Shown here piece after piece: positions 31,792 through 42,374 of a stretch of 64,000 nt of DNA (within the stretch, counting starts at the first letter, position 1; every line of letters starts with the position of its first letter). A program made the translations under genes and the position numbers. The DNA comes from Vicia villosa (lineage: Eukaryota > Streptophyta > Magnoliopsida > Fabales > Fabaceae), in contig NW_026705295.1 in assembly GCF_029867415.1 (NCBI RefSeq), positions 186,001-250,000 on the forward strand. Reading direction: 5' to 3'. The notes under the pieces were generated by a model. It ran no database searches. It was not told where the DNA came from and saw only the letters and a program-made list of their open reading frames with translations.

Positions 31792-34700
31792 GTCTGGAGG
31801 AGAAGTCAAGTTTGGAGGAGATCAGAAGGGCAAGATAATTGGCTCTGGAACTATAAAGTCTGGTAACTCTCCTTCCATTTCTAATGTACTTCTTGTAGAA
31901 GGATTAACACATAACCTCTTATCTATCAGTCAATTGAGTGACAATGGTTATGATATAATCTTTAATCAAAAGTCTTGCAAGGCTGTAAATCAGAAGGATG
32001 GCTCAATCCTATTTACAGGCAAGAGGAAGAACAACATTTATAAGACAGATCTGCAAGATCTTATGAGTCAGAAGGTGACTTGTCTTATGTCTGTTTCTGA
32101 AGAGCAGTGGGTCTGGCACAGAAGATTAGGTCATGCTAGTTTGAGATAGATTTCTCAGATTAACAAACTGGATCTTGTCAGAGGACTCCCTAATCTGAAA
32201 TTCAAATCAGATGCTCTTTGTGAAGCATGTCAGAAGGGCAAGTTCTCCAAACCTGCATTCAAGTCCAAGAATGTTGTTTCTACCTCAAGGCCATTAGAAC
32301 TCTTGCACATTGATCTGTTTGGCCCAGTCAAAACAGCATCTGTCAGAGGGAAGAAATATGGATTAGTCATCGTAGATGATTATAGCCGCTGGACGTGGGT
32401 AAAATTCTTGAAACACAAGGATGAGACTCATTCAGTGTTCTTTGATTTCTGCATTCAAATTCAATCTGAAAAAGAGTGTAAAATCATAAAGGTCAGAAGT
32501 GATCATGGTGGTGAATTTGAGAACAGATCCTTTGAAGAATTCTTCAAAGAAAATGGTATTGCCCATGATTTCTCTTGTCCTAGAACTCCACAGCAAAATG
32601 GAGTTGTAGAACGAAAGAATAGGACTCTGCAAGAAATGGCCAGAACCATGATCAATGAAACCAATATGGCTAAGCATTTCTGGGCAGAAGCAATAAACAC
32701 TGCATGCTATATTCAGAATAGAATCTCTATCAGACCTATTCTAAATAAGACTCCTTATGAATTGTGGAAGAATAAAAAGCCCAACATTTCATATTTCCAT
32801 CCTTTTGGATGTGTATGCTTTATTCTGAACACTAAAGATCATCTTGGTAAGTTTGATTCCAAAGCACAAAAATGTTTCCTTCTTGGATATTCTGAACGCT
32901 CAAAAGGCTACAGAGTATACAATACTGAAACATTGATTGTGGAAGAATCAATCAATATCAGGTTTGATGATAAGCTTGGTTCTGAAAAACCAAAGCAGTT
33001 TGATAATTTTCCAGATTGGGATATTGACATATCAGAAGTTGTTGAGCCAAGAAGCAACGCATCAGAAGCAGAGCTTCTCAGAAGCAAAGAATCTGAAGAT
33101 CAAGTATCAGCTTCTCTGGAGAATCTAAGCATTTCTGAAGAACCATCTGTCAGAAGATCATCCAGACTCACTTCTGGTCATTCAGAAGATGTCATTCTTG
33201 GAAAGAAGGATGATCCAATCAGAACAAGAGCATTCCTTAAGAACAATGCAGATTGTCAATTAGGTCTTGTATCTTTGATCGAGCCAACTTCTGTTGATCA
33301 TGCTCTAGAAGATCCAGACTGGATAATTGCTATGCAAGAAGAACTGAATCAGTTTACAAGGAATGATGTTTGGGATCTTGTTCCTAGACCAGATGGATTC
33401 AATATAATCGGTACAAAATGGGTCTTCAGAAACAAGCTCAGTGAGAAAGGTGAAGTGGTAAGGAACAAAGCCAGACTGGTGGCTCAGGGTTATAGTCAGC
33501 AAGAAGGGATTGACTATACAAAAACCTTTGCACCAGTGGCCAGGTTAGAATCTATTCGTCTATTAATTTCATTTGCCACTCAACATAACATCACTCTCTA
33601 TCAGATGGATGTTAAGAGTGCCTTCTTAAATGGTTATATAGATGAAGAAGTTTATGTCCATCAACCTCCTGGTTTTGAAGACTCTATGTCTCCTAATCAT
33701 GTTTCTAAACTAAAGAAATCGTTGTATGGATTGAAACAAGCTCCCAGAGCTTGGTATGAACGTTTAAGTTCTTTCCTTCTGGATAATGGTTTCACTAGAG
33801 GAAAAGTGGACACTACTCTCTTTTGTAAAACCTTTAAAAGGGATATTTTAATTTGTCAAATATATGTAGATGATATTATTTTTGGAACATCTAATGCTAC
33901 ACTTGGAAAGGAGTTTGCTGAGTCTATGCAGGCTGAGTTTGAAATGAGCATGATGGGAGAACTCAAGTATTTCCTTGGAATACAAATAAATCAAACATCA
34001 GAAGGAACGTATGTTCACCAAACCAAGTATGTGAAGGAACTTCTGAAGAAGTTTAATCTTCTAGACTGCAAAGAAGCCAAAACTCCTATGCATCCAACAT
34101 GCATCCTAGGTAAGGATGAGGTAAGTAAGAAGGTAGATCAGAAGTTATACAGAGGTATGATTGGATCTCTTCTATATTTGACTGCTTCTAGACCTGACAT
34201 TCTGTTCAGTGTTTGTTTGTGTGCTAGATTCCAATCAGATCCTAGAGAATCTCATTTAACTGCTGTTAAGAGAATTCTAAGGTATCTGAAAGGTACTACT
34301 AATGTTGGCTTAGTTTACAGAAAATCTAAAGAATACAACTTAGTAGGATTCTGCGATGCTGACTATGCTGGAGACAGAATTGAAAGAAAGAGTACTTCAG
34401 GAAGTTGCCAATTTCTTGGAAGTTATTTGATCTCCTGGTACAGCAAGAAGCAAGCAACTATTGCTCTATCAACAACAGAAGCAGAATATGTCGCTGCTGC
34501 TGGTTGCAGTACACAGATGCTCTGGATGAAGAGTCAGTTAGAAGATTATCAGATATATGAGAGTAACATTCCTATATTCTGTGATAATACTTCTGCTATA
34601 TGTTTATCTAAGAATCCTATTCTTCATTCAAAGGCTAAACATATTGAGATTAAACATCATTTCATAAGGGACTATGTTCAGAAGGGTGTTATATCCTTAA

Positions 34701-34810
34701 ACTTTGTTGATACAGACCATCAATGGGCTGATATCTTTACAAAACCCCTGGCTGAAGATAGGTTTAAGTTCATTCTGAAGAACATCAGTATGGATTTATG
34801 CCCAGAATGA
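31676..34810 (+). pseudogene. pol: Sirevirus B pol with one premature stop
   Basis: Same layout as the pol of A: protease DSG, HHCC finger, DD35E integrase, RT with YVDD, RNase H and the ADIFTKPLAEDRF end. A single TAG at 32147-32149, where A has an AAG Lys codon, follows GHASLR and truncates the product inside the gag-pre-integrase finger. The downstream frame (32150-34810) is open. Another oddity is DYTKTFAPVA where A and the family have DYTETFAPVA. Like A, it begins in overlap with gag, in the +1 frame, without an ATG at the overlap. Confidence 0.9.
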
Positions 34811-35271
34811 GAAGATGAGAAGTTCTTATGTATGAGTATCTTCTGAAATGAAAGTGGATTATTTTTTTTCAGAAGTTCTGATTGAAATCTTTTAGAAATT
34901 ATGATTCGGTTATTACTAACGTTTCATTGTCTAAGTTGATTCAGAACCTCTTTTAAAGCAAAACAGCTGTAACGTTTTATCTCGGGATGGTAAACATGTC
35001 ATTACTGTTCATGGATAAGCGCGCGTGCAGTTGAAGGGACGCCGACCATAGGTAACTGTGCTAGTCACCTCATTTGTCTTTATTATCTCTCCTCATGTCA
35101 CGTAACATTAAATGCTATCCATCATTTGTTTCATTTTATTTTCTTTTAAATACTCTTCAAACGCTTCTCCTTCCCTCTTATATTTTCTCTATTACACTCC
35201 GTCTGTGTTTTCTTTCTCTATCTTTTTGCATTCATATCAAACCCTAGTTGTTCATTATCTGCAAATCCATC

Positions 35272-35667
35272 ATGAACTCTTCATCAAGCCCAGGAAACCA
35301 TGAAAACGATCAAAACAAAAAGAGAAAAGCTGTTGAAACATCTTCGTCCAAACCCAAAAAGATAAAGATCACCTATGACCCTCTCAAGGTGAATCCATTC
35401 GAAGCAAAGTTGTCTGGAAACTATTCTAGACGTGTGTTTCAACCCCCTGGTGAAAGCCCTCCATCATCTCCATCTTCATCCTCATCTTTTTACCTCCAAG
35501 ACTCAACCTCCTCTTCATCTAACCTTTCCTCTCCCTCAACTCATTCCAAAGAAATCTCTTCATCTTCACCTTCTGAGAATGTTGTTTCTGATAGAGATTG
35601 TGGAAAATCTGCATCAGAACCAAGTCTCCCTGACCCCTCGCCTGGAAGTCCAAGAAGCAGTCAATGA
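35272..35667 (+). pseudogene. Sirevirus B ORF3 (env-like position) remnant
   Basis: ATG at 35272 opens a 131-aa frame, MNSSSSPGNHENDQNKKRKA and on, with a basic KKRKAVE patch and long Ser/Pro tracts. It stops at 35667. A second piece, EVQEAVNDEFHSFMARTTA then NDRVQDMLAQILS, continues in another frame to 35746. Sireviruses often carry a third ORF of several hundred codons here, called env-like by position. This looks like its two ends with the middle deleted and the frame lost. No signal peptide or membrane segment is visible, so there is no evidence for an envelope role. Confidence 0.5.
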
Positions 35668-35916
35668 TGAGTTTCACTCCTTCATGGCAAGGACAACTGC
35701 AACTAATGACAGGGTTCAAGATATGCTGGCACAGATTTTGTCTTAGCTAGGGTCTTAGTCTTTGGTCTTAGTAGTTTTCTTTCCTTGTTGCATCTGCTTG
35801 TTAAACATCTTCTCATGTAATATCGTTTGATTATCAATGAAAAGTTTTTTGGTTTTACATTCCAGTAATTTTATTTGTCATCTGAATCTTTTGATATATT
35901 CTTTTTGATGTTATGA

Positions 35917-35930
35917 CAAAAAGGGGGAGA
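35917..35930 (+). promoter_or_regulatory. Internal PPT-like tract, Sirevirus B
   Basis: CAAAAAGGGGGAGA, nearly the same as the tract beside the 3' LTR but about 0.9 kb further upstream once C is removed. Also present in A. Could prime extra plus-strand synthesis. Confidence 0.55.
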
Positions 35931-36470
35931 AAGATAAATGATAAATGATTTGATTAATCTATCAGTTGCTGGGTAAAGCTCCCACACATTTACTAACAAG
36001 AACTGCAAGTTCTATATGGTTTAAGTGTTTTGCAGGTATAAAGAAGTGAAGAGAATCCTCAAAGCAAACACAAGAAGCAAAACCATAAGAAGTGTTATTC
36101 TGTAAAAAGAATAAACTCATGGGAACTGAAGCAAGCTGAGTGCTGTCAAGCTTCAGAAGTCAGAAGCAAGAAAGAAGAATGAATCAGAAGCACAGATAAT
36201 AGAATTTGATCCATATTTGTCTATTTGCTTTGACAAAATTCTATTTGCTCTGATACATTATTTTAGCCTATATGGCTCTGATACATATCATGTGTTCAAA
36301 TATACACTTTATGTTCTGACTCGTTCATGCTGACTTTTGTCGTTTAGTTTTTGTTCTGTAACATTTCAGGATGTAGAGATGCTCTGATGATGCTCTGGTA
36401 CATTCAACAATGTTCTGATACAAATCTAGCATGAAGTGATGTTGGTAGAAATTCAAAGCTCTGAAGCTAT

Positions 36471-36796
36471 CCGAGGGAAGCAGAAATCAGAAGCTGGGAA
36501 TGTTCTAAAGATCCAGAAAACTCAAGTTCTGAAGCTGTCCTAAATGGAAGCAGAAATCAGAAGCTGTGAATATTCTGAAGATCAAAGAAATTCAAGCTCT
36601 GAAGCTGTCCTAGATGGAAGCAGGAATCAGAAGCTGTGAATGTTCTGAAGATCAAAGAAATTCAAGTTCTGAAGCTGTCCTAGATGGAAGCAGGAATCAG
36701 AAGCTGTGAGTGTTCTAGGGATCTAAAGAAATTCTAGTTCTGAAGCTGTCCAATGGAAGCAGAAGTCAGAAGCTATGAATTCTCTAAAGACAGAAG
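36471..36796 (+). repeat. About 70-bp tandem repeats in the 3' region of Sirevirus B
   Basis: Four full diverged units and a partial fifth. The core parts are GGAAGCAG, AATCAGAAGCTGTGAATG, TTCTGAAGATCAAAG, AATTCAAG and TTCTGAAGCTGTCC. The array ends just before the insertion point of element C. Confidence 0.88.
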
Positions 36797-36807
36797 CTTA
36801 TGTGATC

Positions 36808-36812
36808 GTCTC
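36808..36812. repeat. Target-site duplication GTCTC, left copy (element C)
   Basis: GTCTC before the first LTR of element C; the same five bases follow the third LTR at 57184-57188. None of the internal LTR borders shows a separate duplication. Confidence 0.92.
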
Positions 36813-36868
36813 TGTCATACCCTAAAATTTGCCCTCATATATTTACGAGCGTCATTTTATTTTGAATA

Positions 36869-36937
36869 AGTGAATTAGCATAATTGGTAAGAGATTAAGG
36901 CTCGCAGGTATCAGTCCCGGACTCGAATCTCATTCTT
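36869..36937 (+). other. tRNA-like segment 1 in LTR 1 (A and B boxes)
   Basis: TAGCATAATTGG at 36876-36887 fits the RNA polymerase III A-box consensus TRGYNNANNNGG. About 33 bp further, GGACTCGAATCTC (36919-36931) is a weaker B-box. Spacing is tRNA-like. No full cloverleaf is evident, so this is a SINE- or tRNA-derived relic rather than a tRNA gene. The same segment lies at about 45537-45605 and 54207-54275. Confidence 0.45.
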
Positions 36938-37062
36938 GACATTTTGTCTTTTATTTGCTAACTTTAGTTCTAACCTTATTTTATATTAAATTTTCTTTTA
37001 TATAATTAGGATAGTAATTTTAGTAATTTTTAAAGTTTAGTATGTTGTTGCTGTTATTGTTA

Positions 37063-37064
<2 letters not shown>

Positions 37065-37125
<61 letters not shown>
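37065..37125 (+). repeat. (ATT)n microsatellite in LTR 1
   Basis: About 61 bp of ATT repeats. The LTR 2 counterpart (45733-45793) has the same length; that of LTR 3 (54403-54454) is 9 bp shorter and accounts for most of the length difference between the LTRs. Confidence 0.95.
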
Positions 37126-37333
37126 GATTATTATTATTATTAGATTATTAAAATAAAAATAAAAAAACAAAACAAAACAAAATCTCTCAGTTAGCATCGG
37201 AAAGACCTAAACGAAAAATAGAAGTAATTTTTCAAATCAAATCTACATCACAAAGTTACAATCAAATCTCCATCAAAGAAAATCATGCTAAAATTGGATT
37301 TATCCCATTGAATTCTAAACCTGATTCTTCCAC

Positions 37334-37341
37334 TATATAAA
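37334..37341 (+). promoter_or_regulatory. Putative TATA box of element C LTR 1
   Basis: TATATAAA about 520 bp into the LTR, in a less AT-rich setting than most of the LTR. Plausible core promoter, on position and sequence only. Confidence 0.35.
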
Positions 37342-38019
37342 CAGAAGAAAATTGATGCTTTGGGGGGTGGACATAAGGATTGCAGATTCAAGAGCCAGTC
37401 ACAAAAACTCCAAAATTCAAGAATAAAAGTGAAGTTCGGTTTTGAGGATAGGGACGAGTTCAACGGGTTTTGAAGGCGCCTACACACTCCCAGCAAACTC
37501 CTGAAGCGGCACAGACTGTTACCAGGTCGTATAGCGTTCATAATCATCAACAGTGTTGTAACGGTTTGCATCTCCCAAACTTAAATCCGATTTCATAAAT
37601 TTTTGTGTTATTAATAGAATTCGATTGCATAGTTGTGTTGTTGCTGCTGTTTATGACGTGTGTATTTGGTTTAATTCGAGTTTCGACCTGGGAATCGCGT
37701 ATTGCCATTGTTAGGGTTTCGGATACTCCAAAAGGGGATTTATGGTAGAAGCAATTTCAGGTCGAATTGATGATTCCATTGAGTTCGTAAGGTCGTTTAT
37801 ACTCGATCTGTATATTTGGTTTGTGCTATTTGATGATGATTTGCAGGATGGAGATAGGGAGGCCTATGGCTACGTGAAAAACGTTGCTGAAAAGTGTCTG
37901 TTTACGAAGGCCAAACGAAGAAGAAGAGAGCGGCGCACTGGGCTTCTTCAAATTCTTTTTGAATATTTCGTTTTGTGTGATATATGTGATGAGTTGCGTT
38001 TGTTATTTCAACATATGAA

Positions 38020-38090
38020 AACAGCAGGGTTGGCAAGCGCATTGGGGCGTGAGGACTGAAACCTGGGTTCGAACCCCGCTGAAGTCTTTT
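38020..38090 (+). other. tRNA-like segment 2 in LTR 1 (strong B box, T run)
   Basis: GGTTGGCAAGCGCATTGGGG (A-box-like, 38029 on) is followed by a B-box GGTTCGAACCC at 38066-38076 that fits the GGTTCGANNCC consensus. CAGC near the start can pair with GCTG after the B box. TTTT at 38087-38090 would be a polymerase III stop. No intact cloverleaf or anticodon arm is clear. Copies lie at about 46688-46758 and 55349-55419. Confidence 0.5.
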
Positions 38091-39858
38091 ATTTTTCAAC
38101 TAAATATGTGTTATGGTTTGCTTAAGAATCCTGTGTACTCCCCTGGCGCATGACTGGAGTGTACCCTCGTCCATCAGCCATCTGATCATCACAACTTCTG
38201 ATCCAACGCCCTGAAGCCGCGAGTGCATCATACACCTCTCCAGACTTCGCCACACAGAATCGAAAACGCTAAGTATTTTATAATCTTTTTATTTTTTAAT
38301 TATATAAGTCAGTATTTATTTTATTATATATATATATTGTTTTCCTTCTTCATCTCTTTATTTATTTATTTTTTCCTAATAAACTTATTTTACTAAATCT
38401 CTTTTTTTATAATAAATTTATATTTTAATTTATTTGATAAAAATTAATCTCCTTTATTTAAATAATTTTATAAAATCATAATTAATTTGTGTTAAATTAG
38501 TAAGAATTATGGTAAGATCATATATTTAATCGAAATTTATTTTTCTATCGATTTTATTGAATTTGTGTCTGAATCAGGGTTTGTAAGAATCAGCCATACA
38601 CTAAAAAAGTCTATATTCTTTGTGCATTTTTTCAGGGTAACCATCAGGGTTCATCCGACTACGCGCCATGTCAATCAAAAAGCTAAGTTCCGATTCTTTT
38701 TCTTAAAATTAATGTTTATTAATTGTTACATTTGCCTTATAGGTTCAACTAGGGTTTACTTCATCTATTAAGGAACTTCTCTTACACTCACCCCTATTAT
38801 TTTCATCTTAATTTTCAGGGTCAATCGAAGGTTCAAGGGAATCAAGGCATTCAGTGTTTAAAACTAATTATTGATCCTTCTTATTTTTTCTATCTTTTAA
38901 TTCCCCCGTCCCCGCAGGTGTTTATTGTAATAGAGTAGGACATTTTAATTTCCGCCTTTAAATTCTGCAATTTTAAACTGCGTGGTTAGTAATCTTAGGG
39001 AGTGCAAGCCTTTAACAGAAATAGATAACTAACTACAAGATAAATATCTGAATTAACCACCTGATTGTGCCACACACGCACCTTTAGGGTAATCCCTCTG
39101 GTTGCCTTGTTGCCTTATACTGTTGCCTTATTGTTGCCTGTTGCCTCTAAACGTATTAATAGTCAAAGTCCCTCGATTCCGAGGATACCTAAAGCAATGT
39201 TGCCTGTCGCCTTCAGAGTTATTGAAACTCCCTCGATGTTGCCTTATAAGATGATTGTTCCAATTGCTAAGGTATCCTCGCATGATGCCTAAACAGATAA
39301 AATGACTATTATATCCTTCCCTTAGACTACCTGCCCTCTTTATGGCAAGGGACAGTCTTGTGGCGAACGATTATTCTCGATGACCCTTAAACATCCAATT
39401 GAAAGACTTCCTGCCCTCTTATGGTATGGATAGACTCTTTCGCCCGAAAGGCTAAAAGAACGAATTTCTAAACTTAGGGTAGTTGCTATTAATTGCTAGC
39501 TCTATTTCAAATTCAAATTCAAACTCCTTTTCCATTAATTTTCAAATACTTTTCAAAAGACTACGCTTATTTACAAGCTAAAGTTCTTCTTCAAAGTTTT
39601 TACTTTTCACACCTCATTTTCAAACATTTCAAACAATATACAAGTGAGCTAAGCAATTAAGAGCCCATGGATAACCATGGATGCAAAGGGTGCCTTACAC
39701 CTTCCCTTTGCATAACTTACCCCCCGAACTCAAAATCTTTTAAAAGGTCTTTTTCTGTTCTTTTAGCCTTTCTATTAATTGGATAAAATAAAAGTCGGTG
39801 GCGACTCTTGCTATCCGCAACATTCCAATATAAAAGTCAGTTCACCGTATTACAGAAC

Positions 39859-39876
39859 TGGCGACTCTGCTGGGGA
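39859..39876 (+). promoter_or_regulatory. Primer-binding site (tRNA-Arg type) after LTR 1
   Basis: TGGCGACTCTGCTGGGGA, four bases after the LTR end. Ogre elements use this site type. A second copy stands after LTR 2 at 48529-48546. Confidence 0.85.
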
Positions 39877-41030
39877 AGCTTTCGATTTAAAAGAGGGGTT
39901 ACCTTAAAGTTTAGGATTCACTTTAATTGTTTGATTTGTCCGTTTTACATTTCAAAGGCTGTTTTGGGTATTTACTTGTGTGAAAGATCCTAACCCGGAT
40001 CTGAGAACCTTAGGTAAATGGCATGAGACCAAGGAGACTGCACAGCGTATACTGATGTGGTTGATATGGTGGCCATCGTTAGTGTGACACATTTGTTTGT
40101 CCTGGTGTTCCTTGGGATCCGACTCGAGGAAACACTTGGCTGCTGCGTGGTGTCATTAAGCACTAATTTGCCCTAGAACCCTAGTTGAACTTGACTTTGG
40201 CCTATTAGAAAGTAGCGAGATGGCTGGCTTTGGTTCCGACTGAAGTTGGTTGATACTCGAAGCTACACTCATATGGACTGGACTTTCAGGACCTTCTCGG
40301 TCGGTGATTCGATTGCCGAACTGAGATAAGCGCCTTCGAGAAAGGTCAATGATATGAGCTCCTTAGAACCCGATCTTTATATAGGACAGGTTGAACCGAC
40401 TTAACTTCAGTGGGGAGGGTACTTACCTACAAACTTCATGCAAGCCTCTAAACCTAAGGGCACTTGTGTGACTTGTTTGTGTTTGCTACTAACCTTTGTT
40501 TCCTTGCAGATTTTGTTAAAGGACTTGTTTGCCCTTACTATCTCACGTTGTGCCTAATGAACTGCATTCGCATAACATTCATGACATCATGACATCATAA
40601 GCATAACATGATTTAACTAACCCTTTCAAGGATCTTAGGGATTTAGGGCGCACAATTTTAGGTACTCTTATCAAGGACCAGATTCCTAATCAAGGGGCAA
40701 GAGGATTTATTTTCCTTTGGCCACATACCTTCCAATTCAGAGACGCTGTACCTATCAAGGGGCAAGAGGGTTTATTTTCCTCTAGCCATGTACCTTCAAA
40801 TTCAGAAGTTCCCGAATCAGAGGCTATGACCCACTGGATATGGTGAGCTTGATTCCCATAGAAGAACATCCAAAAATCAGAGTTCTTCAAACGAAGAAGC
40901 GACCAAATCATTTTTGACGTTGCTAACTAAATTTCCAGAGATCCTTGAAAATATTGCATCTGCATTCATAACATTGCATCACAGGTTTCCACCACAGGTT
41001 TCTCACCTCCTCGCTGTTTATTTCAGCATC
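39877..41030 (+). other. 5' untranslated region of element C, copy 1
   Basis: About 1.15 kb without a convincing ORF; autonomous Ogres have an extra ORF1 before gag, and I do not see one here. Two 65-bp-spaced repeats beginning CAAGGGGCAAGAGG lie at 40691 and 40756. The counterpart in copy 2 is 48547-49700. Confidence 0.55.
40689..40806 (+). repeat. Two tandem units (65-bp period) upstream of gag, copy 1
   Basis: Each unit reads ATCAAGGGGCAAGAGG, TTTATTTTCC and TACCTTC.AATTCAG with small changes. The second internal region has the same pair at 49359-49476. Confidence 0.8.
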
Positions 41031-42374
41031 ATGAATCTCGAGCAATCAGTCAAAGACCTTCAAGCTCAGAATGCCCAGTTTCAAGATCTGATCCTGAACT
41101 TGTCCAAGGGGCAAGACGAACTGAAAGCACTCCTTACCAAGAGTAAGAAGAAGAAAGGCAAGAAGACTCTGGGGAAAAAGCTTAGACCGATCTTGCAACT
41201 CAGGGATGCCGAAGCTTCTGAAGACAGTGACGAAGATGAGCAAGATGACGATGCTAGTATCAAGACTGAGGCAAAAAGTAACCATGATGCCGCCAAGCCT
41301 TCTGAAGAAGAAGAAGATTATTACCAGGAGAACGAATATCCCGATGACAAATACAAGATGTTAGAAGAGCGTCTGAGAAGCGTGGAAATTCAGAAGGTAC
41401 CTGGGCTGGATTTTGAAGAGCTTGGACTCGTTCCTGGGGTCGTTATTCCTCCAAAATTCAAAACTCCTGCCTTTGCTAAGTATGATGGAGTCTCCTGTCC
41501 TAAACTACACCTGAGGTCTTATGTAAGGAAGATTCAACCTCATACTGCTGATAAGAGGCTCTGGATCCATTTCTTTCAGGAAAGTTTATCTGGAACTCAA
41601 CTCGAATGGTACTATCAACTGGAGAGTACCCACATCCGTACTTGGGAAGATTTGGTTTTTGCTTTCTACCAGCAATACCAATACAATGCTGACCTCGCAC
41701 CAACTCGCATACAACTACAAAGCATGTCTATGGGACCCGAGGAAAGTTTCAAGGAGTATGCTCAAAAATGGAGAGATCTAGCTGGAAGAGTCAAACCCTC
41801 CTTGACTGACAGAGAATTGGTTGATATGTTCATGAATACACTGACTGGTCCTTTCTACAGCCATTTACTTGGAAGCTCCTCGTGTGGTTTCACCGATCTC
41901 ATACTGACTGGAGAACGTGTTGAAAGTGGTATCCGAAGCGGGAAAATTCAGGTGGCTACCTCTTCTGGTACAGTGAAAAAGCCATACAATCAGAAGAATG
42001 AATCCAACACTGTTGGGGCAGTCCTGGTCTCTAGTCAGGCTCCAACACAACAACAACATAAAGATCAACGCAAGCAACAAGGTGGCCGACGTACTTGGAA
42101 ATCAAAACCCAAGAGGTCATTTACCCCACTACACATGCCATTGGCTCAAGCTCTGCAACACTTGCTCGATCGGAGTCTGATAACTCTACTGCCTCCATAC
42201 TCAGCTCCTGCTAATCCCGTCCTTGGGTACAAGCATCATGCAAGATGTGCTTACCATTCAAATAGCCCTGGTCACGATACAGAAGAGTGTGGGCCATTGA
42301 AACATAAAATTCAAGACTTGATTGAAGAAGGGATCATTGAATTTGGGCAACCAGAGAAGCCACACAAAGTCTAA
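41031..42374 (+). CDS. gag: Element C Gag, copy 1 (447 aa)
   Basis: I start at ATG 41031 (MNLEQSVKDLQAQNAQF); the frame is open to 40914 but has no earlier ATG. N-terminal coiled-coil-like segment, then Lys-rich KSKKKKGKK and an acidic linker (SEDSDEDEQDDD). The gypsy capsid domain follows at about residues 145-310: LHLRSYVRKIQPHTADKRLW, FFQESLSGTQLEWYY, FYQQYQYNADLAPTRIQLQ and WRDLAGRVKPSLTDRELV. Near the end CAYHSNSPGHDTEEC is a zinc-knuckle-like C-H-H-C set, followed by HKIQDLIEEGIIEF. This matches Ogre/Tat Gag. No pol follows; the frame ends with its own stop. Confidence 0.88.
   Translation: MNLEQSVKDLQAQNAQFQDLILNLSKGQDELKALLTKSKKKKGKKTLGKKLRPILQLRDAEASEDSDEDEQDDDASIKTEAKSNHDAAKPSEEEEDYYQENEYPDDKYKMLEERLRSVEIQKVPGLDFEELGLVPGVVIPPKFKTPAFAKYDGVSCPKLHLRSYVRKIQPHTADKRLWIHFFQESLSGTQLEWYYQLESTHIRTWEDLVFAFYQQYQYNADLAPTRIQLQSMSMGPEESFKEYAQKWRDLAGRVKPSLTDRELVDMFMNTLTGPFYSHLLGSSSCGFTDLILTGERVESGIRSGKIQVATSSGTVKKPYNQKNESNTVGAVLVSSQAPTQQQHKDQRKQQGGRRTWKSKPKRSFTPLHMPLAQALQHLLDRSLITLLPPYSAPANPVLGYKHHARCAYHSNSPGHDTEECGPLKHKIQDLIEEGIIEFGQPEKPHKV

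Larger units (their letters stand above)
36813..39854 (+). repeat. LTR 1 of element C
   Basis: 3,042 bp, TGTCATACCCTAAAATTTGC to CACCGTATTACA. Contains an ATT microsatellite (37065-37125), a TATATAAA box (37334-37341) and two tRNA-like segments. The open frames inside (37248-37571, 37742-38059) are not supported as genes. Confidence 0.92.

Noticed and set aside
35272..35746. A retroviral-type envelope gene
   Set aside because: Position alone suggests env-like; no signal peptide, membrane helix or fusion-type motif is visible, and the frame is broken.
37065..37125. Short regular repeats as a CRISPR-like array
   Set aside because: A plain ATT microsatellite without spacers, in a plant genome.
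37248..37571. 107-aa minus-strand ORF in the element C LTRs
   Set aside because: Antisense to the element in a non-coding LTR, no domain, no conservation evidence beyond LTR copies.
37742..38059. 105-aa plus-strand ORF, repeated three times in the window
   Set aside because: It lies inside the LTRs of element C, overlaps a tRNA-like segment and an antisense frame, and matches no family. Its repetition only reflects LTR identity.
38020..38090. A functional tRNA gene
   Set aside because: Good B-box and a T run, but no cloverleaf, acceptor stem or anticodon arm I could draw with confidence.
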